Below, one piece after another: positions 34,002 through 43,105 of a stretch of 64,000 bases of DNA. Numbering within the stretch: the first letter of the stretch is position 1; every line of letters starts with the position of its first letter. Both the position numbers and the translations under genes were made by a program. Source of the DNA: Flavobacterium jumunjinense (GTDB lineage: Bacteria; Bacteroidota; Bacteroidia; Flavobacteriales; Flavobacteriaceae); NCBI RefSeq assembly GCF_021650975.2, contig NZ_CP091285.1:3162001-3226000 (forward strand), in the 5' to 3' direction. Under the pieces are notes generated by a model, which saw only the letters and a program-made list of their open reading frames with translations, made no database searches and had not been told where the DNA came from.

Positions 34002-34763
34002 ATGTTAAGCATTTTTCCTACTTATATCAACTTCAAATCAATAATAACTTCTAGTATAGAAAATTTTCATACTACAGGAGAACTATTTGTAGCAGGTAAA
34101 AGAAATACAATTAAATTATTTAAAGTAGATGAAACTTTAACTTTAAACATTAAGTCGTTTAGAAAGCCAATACTAATTAATAGAATCATATATAAATACT
34201 TCCGAAAATCTAAAGCAAGAAGATCCTATGAGTATGCTACTGTTTTGTTAGAAAATGGAATTGGAACTCCAAAGCCAATTGCTTTCAAGGAGAATTCTAA
34301 TGGTATTGGGTTAAAAGATAGTTATTATGTTTGTGAACATATTTTTTGTGACTTAACATATAGGGAATTAGTAGAAACGGATTACCCAGATGGAGAAAAT
34401 ATTTTACGTCAGTTTGTTCATTTTACTTATAAAATGCATAAAAACGGTATTGAATTTAGAGATCATTCACCTGGGAATACTTTGATTAGTAATAATAATG
34501 ATGGAACTTATGCGTTCTACTTGGTCGATTTAAATAGGATGAATTTTCATGAAGTAATGAGTTTTGAAGCAAGAATGAAGAATCTTTCTAAGATTACTCC
34601 TAAAAAAGAAATGATTGAAATAATGAGTAATGAATATGCGAAAATTTCCGGTGAGAATGAAACAGATGTTTTTAAAACAATGTGGCAATTCACTGAAGAT
34701 TTTCAATATAGATTTCATAGAAAAAAAAGACTAAAAAAGAAATTAAAGTTTTGGAAAAAGTAG
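34002..34763 (+). CDS. WaaP/Kdo-kinase-like lipopolysaccharide kinase
   Basis: The 253-residue protein has a small kinase fold of the lipopolysaccharide kinase (Kdo/WaaP/InaA) group. It has a Lys/Arg-rich N-lobe, a catalytic loop FRDHSPGNTL (Asp154, Asn159) and a DFG-like YLVDLNRM (Asp176). These enzymes phosphorylate heptose or Kdo in the inner core of LPS, adding negative charge that stabilises the outer membrane. It sits among LPS glycosyltransferase genes, next to a heptosyltransferase-like gene, which fits. The C-terminal RKKRLKKKLKFWKK tail is strongly basic and could bind the inner leaflet. Confidence 0.87.
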   Translation: MLSIFPTYINFKSIITSSIENFHTTGELFVAGKRNTIKLFKVDETLTLNIKSFRKPILINRIIYKYFRKSKARRSYEYATVLLENGIGTPKPIAFKENSNGIGLKDSYYVCEHIFCDLTYRELVETDYPDGENILRQFVHFTYKMHKNGIEFRDHSPGNTLISNNNDGTYAFYLVDLNRMNFHEVMSFEARMKNLSKITPKKEMIEIMSNEYAKISGENETDVFKTMWQFTEDFQYRFHRKKRLKKKLKFWKK

Positions 34764-34876
34764 TATTTTCAATTGTTTGTACTATTTTTGTCGGAATTGC
34801 TACAAGGCGTTTATATTAATCTATTTAATGTCTAAAAAGTATAATATAAAAAGACATTTTACCCTTTTATTTTTGA

Positions 34877-35689
34877 ATGAAGTTATCTGTAATAATTACT
34901 ACTTACAATTCCGAAGAATGGCTTAAAAAAGTTCTCATTGGTTATGAAAACCAAACTGAGGATGATTTTGAGGTAGTTATTGCTGATGACGGTTCTACAG
35001 ATGCAACCGAAAAAATAATTAAACATTTTTCGAATAAATTTAAATATCCAATTGTTCATGTTTGGCAAGAAGATAATGGTTTTCAAAAATGTAAAATTTT
35101 AAATAAAGCCATCTTAAAATCAAATTCAGATTATATTTTGTTTACAGACGGAGATTGTATTCCGAGAGAAGATTTTGTTGGAGCACATTTAAAATATAAA
35201 GAGAAGGGCTATTTCCTTTCAGGAGGGTATTTTAAATTGCCTTTAAAAACATCACTATCAATTTCAGAATCTGATATTTTTTCTAAAAACTGTTTTAATC
35301 CTTTTTGGTTATCTAAAAATAGAGTAAACAAGAATTTTAAATTGGCTAAATTAATACGATTTAAGCCTTTTACTTTGTTTATGAATTGGTTTACACCTAC
35401 AAAAAAATCATTTAACGGACATAATACTTCTTGTTTTAAAGAAGATTTAATTGCTGTGAATGGTTTTAATGAAGATATGAAATATGGTGGTTTAGATAGA
35501 GAGATAGGTGAAAGAATGTTTAATAATGGAATTTTATCCAAACAAATACGCTACTCTGCAATTTGTTTACATTTAGACCATGCAAGAGGGTATTTCAGTC
35601 AAGAAGAATGGAATAAAAATCTAAAAATTAGATCTAACAATATTAAGAACAAAATAGTTAAAACTAAAAACGGAATTCTTAAACTTTAG
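34877..35689 (+). CDS. GT2-family glycosyltransferase
   Basis: The 270-residue GT2 enzyme has the full N-terminal set: VIITTYNSEEWLKKVL, IADDGSTDATEKII near 35, and DGD in ILFTDGDCIP near 92. A C-terminal GalNAc/galactosyltransferase-type domain follows (NGFNEDMKYGGLDREIGERM near 195). A TATTTTTG -7-like string ends 1 bp before the ATG, so the promoter or the start needs checking. Its 3' end overlaps the convergent GT9 gene by 11 bp. Confidence 0.9.
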   Translation: MKLSVIITTYNSEEWLKKVLIGYENQTEDDFEVVIADDGSTDATEKIIKHFSNKFKYPIVHVWQEDNGFQKCKILNKAILKSNSDYILFTDGDCIPREDFVGAHLKYKEKGYFLSGGYFKLPLKTSLSISESDIFSKNCFNPFWLSKNRVNKNFKLAKLIRFKPFTLFMNWFTPTKKSFNGHNTSCFKEDLIAVNGFNEDMKYGGLDREIGERMFNNGILSKQIRYSAICLHLDHARGYFSQEEWNKNLKIRSNNIKNKIVKTKNGILKL

Positions 35690-36740
35690 TATCTAGAAAC
35701 TTTTTTAAGTTCGTTAAAAGTAAATTGGGTTCAAATAAATTATAATATTTTAAAGCTTTTCCTTTTAACTCTTTTTCAGTTTTCCCTTCAAATATTTCTG
35801 GAAGAAAATCTTTTAAATGAACAGAAGTATGGTTTATTCCATCTTCAAAAGTGGCCCATATTTTCTTTTCAATCCACGGAGAAAAAATAATAAAAGATGA
35901 TTTGCCTAATGCCTTTGCCATATTAATAGCTCCACCATCATTACCAATAATTAATTCACAATTATTCATTAAGCCCATATAGTCTCTCAAACTATCTCCA
36001 AATAAATCAAAGTATATTTTAGATTGTGTTTCAAGTGAACAAGAATTGTATACCTTTCTAGCTTGTTCTAATTGTTTAGGAAAGTAATTAAATAAAATAT
36101 TAACATTGTAGTTTGTTCCAATATAATCTACAACTTTAGATATAAAATCTAATGGATACGTTTTTATTTCTTCACTTCCCAAAAGACTAATCATAATAGT
36201 TTTTCGAGAACTATCTATTTTATGTTCTATAAAGGCCTCATTTGCTTTTTCAATTTCATCTGACGAAAGATATAGTTTTGGAGTTGTCTCTTTGTCTAGT
36301 GTTAATTTTAATGGCTCTAGAAGCGATAAACGTCTTTCAATTGCTAATCCTAAATAAGTTTCTGGTGAATCAGCAAAAGGAACAGTATCTGTATAAATAA
36401 ACGCTCTACCTTTTTTTCTATAGGATATTTTTTGCTTGGCTCCACTTAAAAAAGAAACAACCCAACTTTGTAGTTTAGAATAAGCATCTATAACTAAATC
36501 ATAGTTATTTTTTCTAATTTTAATAGCAAATTTTAGAAGTTCCCAAATGCTTTTTTGTTTATTACCATCAAAAATTACTATGTTGTTTATGTTCGGGTTT
36601 CCTTTTAAAATATCTACAGTATTGTTATTCACCAAATAATCAATTTCAGCATTAGGATAAGCTTTTCTAAGGTTATCACAAATGATACTACTCACTAAAA
36701 CATCACCAATCATTTTATGTTGAATAACTAAAATTTTCAT
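35679..36740 (-). CDS. GT9-family (heptosyltransferase-like) glycosyltransferase
   Basis: The 353-residue protein is a GT9 GT-B enzyme: an N-terminal QHKMIGDVLVSSIICDNLRK motif, a central IMISLLGSEEIKTYP donor-site segment near 185, and the GNDGGAINMAKALGKSSF motif near 265. It is related to WaaC/WaaF, which add ADP-heptose to the LPS inner core. Flavobacteria may use a different sugar. It starts 1 bp after the sulfatase-fold gene ends, so both form a two-gene unit. Its 3' end overlaps the convergent GT2 gene by 11 bp. Confidence 0.9.
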   Translation of the reverse strand: MKILVIQHKMIGDVLVSSIICDNLRKAYPNAEIDYLVNNNTVDILKGNPNINNIVIFDGNKQKSIWELLKFAIKIRKNNYDLVIDAYSKLQSWVVSFLSGAKQKISYRKKGRAFIYTDTVPFADSPETYLGLAIERRLSLLEPLKLTLDKETTPKLYLSSDEIEKANEAFIEHKIDSSRKTIMISLLGSEEIKTYPLDFISKVVDYIGTNYNVNILFNYFPKQLEQARKVYNSCSLETQSKIYFDLFGDSLRDYMGLMNNCELIIGNDGGAINMAKALGKSSFIIFSPWIEKKIWATFEDGINHTSVHLKDFLPEIFEGKTEKELKGKALKYYNLFEPNLLLTNLKKFLDTKV

Positions 36741-36741
36741 G

Positions 36742-38607
36742 CTACAAAACTAATTTATTATTTATTAAGCGTGTATTAAACGATTGTATATAAGCCTTAA
36801 TAAAGTTTTCCATTTTAGTAGATATTTCTTTTTCAGATTGTAAAAGATTGGTTTTTAATAATTCATCTTTTTTAAAATTATATAATCCAATTGCTTTTTT
36901 TCCATCGAAAGCCATATAATAATCGCCATCAATATAATGATAAATATTATCTAAATAGTAAACTACAAAATCCTTTTCAGATTTGTAAGGTTTTCCAAAA
37001 GTAATCATTTTTGTCTTTATATTTAACAAATCAATGATAGAAGGAGTAATGTCAATTTGTTGCATATTTCTATAGCTCAAACCACCAAAAGTTTTATCAC
37101 CTGGATTAAAAAACAAAATTGGAATTCTAAACTTACCAACATTGGTTTTGAATTTGTCTTCAATTTGTTCAGAAGAAGTGTGATCTGAAGTTAAAACAAA
37201 CAAAGTATTATTATACCAATCTTGTTTTTTAGCACTTTCGAAAAATAGTCTTAAAGCATAATCTGCATATGCTACACTTTCATCAATTTTTGTAAGTCCT
37301 TTTGGGAATTTACCTTTGTGTTTTTCAGGAATTGTATAAGGATTATGTGAGGAAATGCTAAAAATAGTAGTAAAAAAAGGTTCTTTAAACGTTCCCATTT
37401 TTTTACAATAAAATTGAAAAAAATCTTCATCAAATACGCCCCATGTACCATCAAAAGATTCTGGTCCATCATATTCATCTTTTCCAAAATAGTTATCGAA
37501 GCCAGCAACTTTACAATATTGATCAAAATTTTGGCTTCCATTAAAAGCACCATGAAAGAATGAAGTGTTGTAGCCGTTATCTTTAAGTATTTTTGGTAAT
37601 CCGTAGATCTCGTTAATAGAGTAACTAGACGTAATGAGTGAATGATTCATTAAACTTGGAATACTCGAAAGTGTTGAAGGAACTGCATCTATAGATAGTT
37701 TTCCATTGGCAAAACCATTTTCAAAATATAACGATTTCGTAATTAAAGAATCTAAAAAAGGAGTTTGACCACGTTGAATATTTTCTCTTCCAAAACTCTC
37801 AAGAATAATAATTGCTACATTTTTTTTTGTAGCATCTTCTTTGGGATTGTTTTCAAAAACAGGATTGAAATAAGCATTTAATTCTTCTTCAGAATAAAAA
37901 TTAGGTATTTCTAATGTTTCCTTTTTACCAATTGTTTTTAAGATACAAAAAGGAGTGTTTAATACAAAAGCAGATTGATTAATTGAACCATAATTTACAG
38001 CATCAACAATTTTTATAGGCTTCTTTTGAAATCCGCCTCTTCCGAAAAGAAAGACAACACCCATTAGAAGGATGAAAACTCCAGATTGTTTTAAAATCTG
38101 GAGCTTATTATTACTTTGTTCAGTACTTAACTTTAAATTAGGTATCACTTTCCAAAATAGAACAGCTAATACAATGGCGATTATCGGTAAGTGCCAAAAT
38201 TCAGCTAAAAACGAAAAAATTAAACCACCAATTTCATTCTCCATTCCGCTAGCAGTAATCATTCCGTAAGTACTTCTTCTTCCTGTAAATTTATAATATT
38301 CAAAATCTACAAAATTGGTAAGTATAAAAACAAGGTTTACAATAAAAAAACTAATTTTTAATACCTTTTGATATCTTGGTTTATTTTTAAAATTACCAGG
38401 AATGAAATGAAAAAGAGCAAATAATAAATTAATATAACCAATGGCAGATAAATCAAAATGTAGACCTCCTAAAGTGCTTTTCAGACTAATGTCATTAAAA
38501 TTATTTCGATTGAAGAAGAGAAAAAGTCCTCGACAAACTTGATAAATAATTAAAACAATAAGAAAACGTTTAAAAAAAAGTTTTACACTTTGTAGGTAAT
38601 TTTGCAT
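36742..38607 (-). CDS. LTA synthase-like sulfatase-fold transferase
   Basis: This 621-residue membrane protein has five N-terminal helices (residues about 10-190) followed by an extracytoplasmic alkaline-phosphatase/sulfatase domain. The domain shows the NVAIIILESFGRENI metal site near 265, SIDAVPSTLSSIPSLM (likely catalytic Thr) near 305, and FVLTSDHTSSEQ near 485. The family transfers phosphoglycerol or phosphoethanolamine to glycans or lipids. In this Gram-negative LPS context, decoration of a surface glycan with such a group is the natural reading. It is the first gene of a unit with the GT9 gene, and a short gap separates it from dapD. Confidence 0.9.
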   Translation of the reverse strand: MQNYLQSVKLFFKRFLIVLIIYQVCRGLFLFFNRNNFNDISLKSTLGGLHFDLSAIGYINLLFALFHFIPGNFKNKPRYQKVLKISFFIVNLVFILTNFVDFEYYKFTGRRSTYGMITASGMENEIGGLIFSFLAEFWHLPIIAIVLAVLFWKVIPNLKLSTEQSNNKLQILKQSGVFILLMGVVFLFGRGGFQKKPIKIVDAVNYGSINQSAFVLNTPFCILKTIGKKETLEIPNFYSEEELNAYFNPVFENNPKEDATKKNVAIIILESFGRENIQRGQTPFLDSLITKSLYFENGFANGKLSIDAVPSTLSSIPSLMNHSLITSSYSINEIYGLPKILKDNGYNTSFFHGAFNGSQNFDQYCKVAGFDNYFGKDEYDGPESFDGTWGVFDEDFFQFYCKKMGTFKEPFFTTIFSISSHNPYTIPEKHKGKFPKGLTKIDESVAYADYALRLFFESAKKQDWYNNTLFVLTSDHTSSEQIEDKFKTNVGKFRIPILFFNPGDKTFGGLSYRNMQQIDITPSIIDLLNIKTKMITFGKPYKSEKDFVVYYLDNIYHYIDGDYYMAFDGKKAIGLYNFKKDELLKTNLLQSEKEISTKMENFIKAYIQSFNTRLINNKLVL

Positions 38608-38630
38608 GCTCTTACTCAGGGATTAATATT

Positions 38631-39446
38631 TTAAACTGCTACATTATATTCACGTAAAGCATCATTTAATGATGTTTTTAAATCGGTTGAAGGCTTTCTT
38701 TTTCCAATGATTAATGCACATGGAACTTGATAGTCTCCTGCTGGGAATTTTTTGGTATAACTTCCTGGAATTACTACACAACGTGCTGGAACAATTCCTT
38801 TATATTCTACTGGTTCTTCACCTGTTACGTCAATGATTTTTGTAGAACCTGTTAGTACAACGTTGGCTCCTAAAACAGCTTCTTTTTCTACGCGAACTCC
38901 TTCAACAACAATACAACGAGAACCAATGAATGCACCATCTTCGATAATAACTGGAGCTGCTTGTAACGGTTCTAAAACACCACCAATACCAACACCACCA
39001 GACAAATGAACGTTTTTACCAATTTGTGCACAGCTTCCTACTGTAGCCCAAGTGTCAACCATTGTTCCTTCATCAACATAAGCACCTATGTTTACATAAC
39101 TAGGCATTAAAATTACACCTTTAGAGATATAAGCACCATGACGAGCAACTGCATTTGGTACAACGCGAATTCCCTTTTCTGCATAACCTCTTTTTAAAGG
39201 CATTTTATCATGATATTCAAAAATACCAGCTTCTAATGTTTCCATTTTTTGAATAGGGAAATACATTACTACAGCTTTTTTTACCCATTCATTAACTTGC
39301 CAACCGTTTTCAGTTGGTTCTGCAACTCTAAGTCTTCCAGCGTCTAAAAGTTCAATAACTTCTCTAATCGTTTTTTGAGTAGATTCTTCTTGTAGCAAAG
39401 CTCTGTTTTCCCAAGCTTTTTCTATTGTAGATTGTAAATGTGTCAT
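38631..39446 (-). CDS. dapD: Tetrahydrodipicolinate N-succinyltransferase
   Basis: The 271-residue enzyme has the N-terminal helical domain and the left-handed beta-helix made of hexapeptide repeats (residues about 100-225, for example ISKGVILMPSYVNIGAYV, GTMVDTWATVGSCAQIGKN, HLSGGVGIGGVLEP, IEDGAFIGSRCIVVEG) of DapD. It adds succinyl from succinyl-CoA to tetrahydrodipicolinate in lysine and meso-diaminopimelate synthesis, feeding peptidoglycan. Active-site Glu and Asp residues lie in VDEGTMVDTWATVG. Length matches the family (about 270-275). A 282-bp non-coding gap follows upstream. Confidence 0.97.
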   Translation of the reverse strand: MTHLQSTIEKAWENRALLQEESTQKTIREVIELLDAGRLRVAEPTENGWQVNEWVKKAVVMYFPIQKMETLEAGIFEYHDKMPLKRGYAEKGIRVVPNAVARHGAYISKGVILMPSYVNIGAYVDEGTMVDTWATVGSCAQIGKNVHLSGGVGIGGVLEPLQAAPVIIEDGAFIGSRCIVVEGVRVEKEAVLGANVVLTGSTKIIDVTGEEPVEYKGIVPARCVVIPGSYTKKFPAGDYQVPCALIIGKRKPSTDLKTSLNDALREYNVAV

Positions 39447-39658
39447 TGTAAAAAATTTGTCGCAAAGATAATTCGATTTTTTTTAAATAGGCTTTGTTTT
39501 TAGTTACATATTTATTGTTTCAACATTTTAATGTGTGTTTTGTAAGTATTAATAATATGTTAAATTGTTATATTATTTCTGTAAACTTTTTCCTCGTATA
39601 ACTAATATTAGTTGTATTAAAACTGATTTTTATCAGGTTTTAAAAATCTATGTTTTTA

Positions 39659-39666
39659 TAATTTTG
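39659..39666 (+). promoter_or_regulatory. TAnnTTTG -7 element before the PAS gene
   Basis: TAATTTTG (followed by CGGG) matches the -7 consensus 62 bp before the ATG. No clear -33 TTG. The rest of the 282-bp gap upstream (39447-39728) shows no gene. Confidence 0.5.
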
Positions 39667-39728
39667 CGGGAAGATTAAAGCTGTTAGAAACCAGAATTAA
39701 TTAGTAATAAAATATTTAAAAAAATAAA

Positions 39729-40337
39729 ATGAATTTAGACAGTCAAGCTTCAAACAGACCAGTATTAATCGATAAGGAAGTTTCTTGGGACAAAACTCAA
39801 ATAATCATGAGTAAAACCAATCCAAGAGGAATCATAGAATATGCAAATGAAGTTTTTGTAGATGTTTGTGGGTATGAAGATTATGAATTAATGGGGCAAC
39901 CACATAATATTATTAGACATCCAGATATGCCAAAAGTTATTTTTAAAGTACTTTGGGAGAAACTTAAAAGCGGAGAAAACTTTCATGCTATAGTTAAAAA
40001 TTTAGCGAAATCAGGGAGGTATTATTGGGTAATTACCGATTTTGAAATTGCAAAAAATGAAAATGGAGAAATATCGAATTATTTTGCAAGGAGAAGAGCA
40101 ATACCACAAGAAGTAATAACAAATCATATAGAGCCTTTGTATAAAAAACTACTACAAATTGAATCAGCAAGCGGAATAGAATATAGTGAAAAGTATTTAA
40201 ATGGCTTTTTAGAAGAAAAAAGTAAAACTTATGTTCAATATATTATGGAATTGATATATGAACAAGAAAAAATAAATAATAAATCGACCAAAGTGGATGA
40301 GGAAAAAGGATTTTTTAGCAGATTCTTTGGGAAATAA
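39729..40337 (+). CDS. Stand-alone PAS domain protein, Aer-like
   Basis: The 202-residue protein contains one PAS domain (about 22-135) with the aerotaxis-receptor signature GQPHNIIRHPDMP near 57, NPRGIIEYANEVFV and RYYWVITDFEI. Aer PAS domains bind FAD and sense redox or oxygen. Here there is no HAMP or methyl-accepting domain; the C-terminal 60 residues form a helical segment with an EKGFFSRFFGK tail. It may be a soluble redox sensor that acts on a partner encoded elsewhere. It is a single-gene unit with a hairpin terminator. Confidence 0.85.
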   Translation: MNLDSQASNRPVLIDKEVSWDKTQIIMSKTNPRGIIEYANEVFVDVCGYEDYELMGQPHNIIRHPDMPKVIFKVLWEKLKSGENFHAIVKNLAKSGRYYWVITDFEIAKNENGEISNYFARRRAIPQEVITNHIEPLYKKLLQIESASGIEYSEKYLNGFLEEKSKTYVQYIMELIYEQEKINNKSTKVDEEKGFFSRFFGK

Positions 40338-40370
40338 CAATTGTTTTTTGTTTTTATAGTTATGGTTAGA

Positions 40371-40408
40371 AGCACACTTGTTTTTTATAGCAGGTGTGTT
40401 TTTATTTT
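40371..40408 (+). terminator. Terminator after the PAS gene
   Basis: AGCACACTTG pairs with CAGGTGTGTT (two G-U pairs) around a 10-nt loop, with a T-rich tail. The rest of the 309-bp gap before mqo holds a TATCTTTG -7 element (40593-40600) and no gene. Confidence 0.75.
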
Positions 40409-40592
40409 AAAGTGTCATTTTTCCACAATTGTAGGCCTTATTTGTTATTTACTTAATTAATATATTCTTTTTGTGTACATTATTAAAGAGTATACATTTT
40501 ACAAAATAAAACACTGTTAATTGTGTAACAAAATAATGTATTTAGGATACTTTTTTGAGTTTTCAATTCATCCATCGAGTCGTTGTTATAAC

Positions 40593-40600
40593 TATCTTTG
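40593..40600 (+). promoter_or_regulatory. TAnnTTTG -7 element before mqo
   Basis: TATCTTTG matches the -7 consensus 46 bp before the ATG at 40647. The -33 region is not distinct. Confidence 0.5.
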
Positions 40601-40646
40601 TATCACAAACTAGGTAAGAGTTAAGTGAATTAAAAGAAGTATTGAA

Positions 40647-42125
40647 ATGGAAGAACCAGATGTTATTTTAATTGGAGCAGGAATAATGAGTGCAACATTA
40701 GGGATTTTAATCAAAGAGTTAGATCCAAATTGCAAAATTGAAATTTATGAGCGCATGTCTGAAGCTGCATCAGAAAGTAGCGATGCGTGGAATAATGCAG
40801 GAACAGGTCATGCTGCTTTCTGTGAATTGAATTATACGCCCGAAAAGGAAGATGGTTCAATAGATATTTCTAAAGCATTGAAGATTTCGGAAGCGTATGA
40901 AGTTTCAAGACAGTTTTGGAGTTATTTGGTACAAAAAGAAATTATTAAAAATCCAGAAGATTTCATTCACTCTATTCCTCATGTTAGTTTCGTTTGGGGA
41001 GATGATAATGTTCGTTTTTTAAAGAAAAGACATGATGCATTAACTGAAAAAAGTTTATTTAAAAGAATGCTTTTCAGTACAGACAAAGATTTGCTAAACA
41101 ATTGGATTCCTTTGGTTGTTAAGAATAGAGATGAAAACATTCCAGTTGCGGCCACTTATATGCCTATTGGTACCGATGTGAATTTTGGTTCACTTACTCG
41201 TTTACTTTTCGAATATTTAAAAAACCAAGAAGGAGTTTCGTTATATTTTCAAACGGAAGTAGAGAAGTTAAAAAAACAAGATGACGGAAAGTGGAAAGTA
41301 AAAGTGAGAGATTTAGCTACAAAAAAATCTAGAAAAATAAAATCACCATTTGTTTTCATTGGAGCAGGAGGAGGATCATTACGATTACTAGAGAAAGCAG
41401 CAATTGAAGAAGGAGATGGTTTTGGAGGTTTTCCAATTAGCGGACAATGGTTGCGTTGTATGAATCCAGATATTATTAAACAGCACAATGCAAAAGTATA
41501 TGGGAAAGCAGCTGTCGGTTCACCACCAATGTCTGTACCTCATATCGATACAAGAATGATAGATGGGAAACAAGAATTGCTTTTCGGACCGTATGCTGGT
41601 TTTACAACAAAATTCTTAAAAAATGGTTCGTATCTTGATTTAATAAAATCCATTCAAACCGATAATATTGTGCCAATGCTTTCAGCTGGAGTAAATAATA
41701 TTCCATTGACAAAATATCTTATAGAACAAGTAATGCAATCGCAAGGAGATAGAATGGAAGCTTTAAAGAATTATTTTCCAAATGCAAAAGCAGAAGATTG
41801 GGTATTAGAAACTGCTGGAAAACGTGTTCAAGTTATTAAGAAAGATAAAAATGGTAAAGGAGTTTTAGAATTTGGAACAGAAGTAGTCAATGATGATGAT
41901 GGTTCATTAGCCGTTTTATTGGGTGCTTCTCCTGGTGCATCAACATCGGTTTCAATTATGATTGAAGTGATTAGTAGATGTTTTCCAAATAAATACAATT
42001 CAGAAGAGTGGCAAGCAAAATTGAAAGAAATGATTCCTGCTTTTGGTGAAACATTAAATGATAATGAAGCGTTGTGTACCCAAATTAGAACCATGACTAG
42101 TAAAATATTGAAGTTGGTCAACTAA
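40647..42125 (+). CDS. mqo: Malate:quinone oxidoreductase
   Basis: The 492-residue flavoprotein opens with the FAD-binding motif VILIGAGIMSATLGILIKEL and continues with SSDAWNNAGTGHAAFCELNYTP, KALKISEAYEVSRQFWSYL, and a C-terminal VLLGASPGASTSVSIMIEV motif, all characteristic of MQO. It oxidises malate to oxaloacetate and passes electrons to the quinone pool at the inner membrane, bypassing NAD-dependent malate dehydrogenase. Length matches the family. A long-stem hairpin follows. The genome also carries an NAD-type malate dehydrogenase (left window edge). Confidence 0.96.
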   Translation: MEEPDVILIGAGIMSATLGILIKELDPNCKIEIYERMSEAASESSDAWNNAGTGHAAFCELNYTPEKEDGSIDISKALKISEAYEVSRQFWSYLVQKEIIKNPEDFIHSIPHVSFVWGDDNVRFLKKRHDALTEKSLFKRMLFSTDKDLLNNWIPLVVKNRDENIPVAATYMPIGTDVNFGSLTRLLFEYLKNQEGVSLYFQTEVEKLKKQDDGKWKVKVRDLATKKSRKIKSPFVFIGAGGGSLRLLEKAAIEEGDGFGGFPISGQWLRCMNPDIIKQHNAKVYGKAAVGSPPMSVPHIDTRMIDGKQELLFGPYAGFTTKFLKNGSYLDLIKSIQTDNIVPMLSAGVNNIPLTKYLIEQVMQSQGDRMEALKNYFPNAKAEDWVLETAGKRVQVIKKDKNGKGVLEFGTEVVNDDDGSLAVLLGASPGASTSVSIMIEVISRCFPNKYNSEEWQAKLKEMIPAFGETLNDNEALCTQIRTMTSKILKLVN

Positions 42126-42139
42126 TTAGTTATTAAGAT

Positions 42140-42204
42140 TTACCGTAAATTCGCAAATTAAAAGAATCAATAGTTTTAATTAATTTGCGAATTTGCGGTT
42201 TTAA
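42140..42204 (+). terminator. Long-stem hairpin after mqo
   Basis: ACCGTAAATTCGCAAATTA (42142-42160) pairs with TAATTTGCGAATTTGCGGT (42181-42199) with one G-U pair, a 19-bp stem with a T-containing tail. The loop is 20 nt, longer than usual. Confidence 0.65.
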
Positions 42205-42239
42205 TACTAAGTGAGAAATGAAACTATTTTTACTTTCCG

Positions 42240-42247
42240 TATCTTTG
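42240..42247 (+). promoter_or_regulatory. TAnnTTTG -7 element before ruvX
   Basis: TATCTTTG matches the -7 consensus and ends 17 bp before the ATG. Confidence 0.5.
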
Positions 42248-42264
42248 TTTCATAAAACAAAACT

Positions 42265-42678
42265 ATGCCCAGAATACTTTCCATTGATTATGGTTTAAAA
42301 CGAACTGGAATTGCGGTTACCGATGAAATGCAAATCATTGCTTCGGGTTTGACCACAATTGCTTCTGATACTTTAGTTGTTTTCTTAAAAGAGTATTTTT
42401 CGAAAGAAAATGTAGAAAAAGTAATTATTGGAGAGCCCAAACAAATGGATGGAACTCCTTCTGAAAGTGCAGCAATCATTGAAAAATTCATAAAAATTTT
42501 CCAAAAAGAATTTCCTGAAATGAAATTGGATAGAGTAGACGAGCGTTTTACTTCAAAAATGGCATTTCAAACGATGATTGATAGTGGTTTGAAGAAAAAC
42601 CAACGTAAAAATAAAGCTTTAATAGATGAAATTGCAGCAACCATTATGCTACAAGATTATTTGCAATATAAAAGATAG
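42265..42678 (+). CDS. ruvX: Putative Holliday junction resolvase YqgF/RuvX
   Basis: The 137-residue RNase H-fold protein has the family motifs: ILSIDYGLKRTGIAVTD at the N-terminus, IIGEPKQMDGTPSESA near 57, DERFTSKMA near 94, and the KNKALIDEIAATIMLQDYL C-terminal acidic site. The family acts on nucleic acid, as a Holliday junction resolvase or in 16S rRNA 5'-end processing. Its start codon is 17 bp after a -7 element. The RDD-family gene follows by 5 bp, so both are probably co-transcribed. Confidence 0.93.
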   Translation: MPRILSIDYGLKRTGIAVTDEMQIIASGLTTIASDTLVVFLKEYFSKENVEKVIIGEPKQMDGTPSESAAIIEKFIKIFQKEFPEMKLDRVDERFTSKMAFQTMIDSGLKKNQRKNKALIDEIAATIMLQDYLQYKR

Positions 42679-42683
42679 TTATT

Positions 42684-43103
42684 ATGAAAGATAATATTTT
42701 AGGAAAAAGTGTAGTTGCTTCATTAATAGATTACTTTATGATTTTTATTTTATTTTTAATAATTTCATCTGTCTATTTATTATTCTCTAATGTTTTAAAA
42801 TTTAAAATTGACCATATTGAAATCATTATCATAGCAATACTTTGGTTTACTTTTCTGGTAATTCCTGAATTTAAATTTGGAAAAACTTTAGGGAAAAAAA
42901 TTATTGGAATAAAACTGATTTCTACTGAAAACAATAAATTATTATTTCGTCAAGTACTTATCAGGAGAGTTTTTGATATAATCGATATTTTTGCTTTAGG
43001 ATTAGTTTCAATAATTATGTTATCAAATAATAACCAAAGATTTGGTGATAAGTTTGCTAAAGTATTCGTAGTAGATAAGAATTTCGAATTTAATGCTATT
43101 TAA
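42684..43103 (+). CDS. RDD-family membrane protein
   Basis: This 139-residue protein has three or four membrane helices and an RDD-type pattern. SVVASLIDYFMIFILFLIIS opens the domain (its Asp is the second key residue), GKTLGKKIIGIKLIS is the loop, and LIRRVFDIIDIFALGLVS closes it. RDD proteins are found widely in small membrane contexts, sometimes as ion antiporters, and have no single known function. It lies 5 bp after ruvX and 2 bp before the Lrp-type regulator gene, making a three-gene unit. Confidence 0.8.
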   Translation: MKDNILGKSVVASLIDYFMIFILFLIISSVYLLFSNVLKFKIDHIEIIIIAILWFTFLVIPEFKFGKTLGKKIIGIKLISTENNKLLFRQVLIRRVFDIIDIFALGLVSIIMLSNNNQRFGDKFAKVFVVDKNFEFNAI

Positions 43104-43105
43104 AA

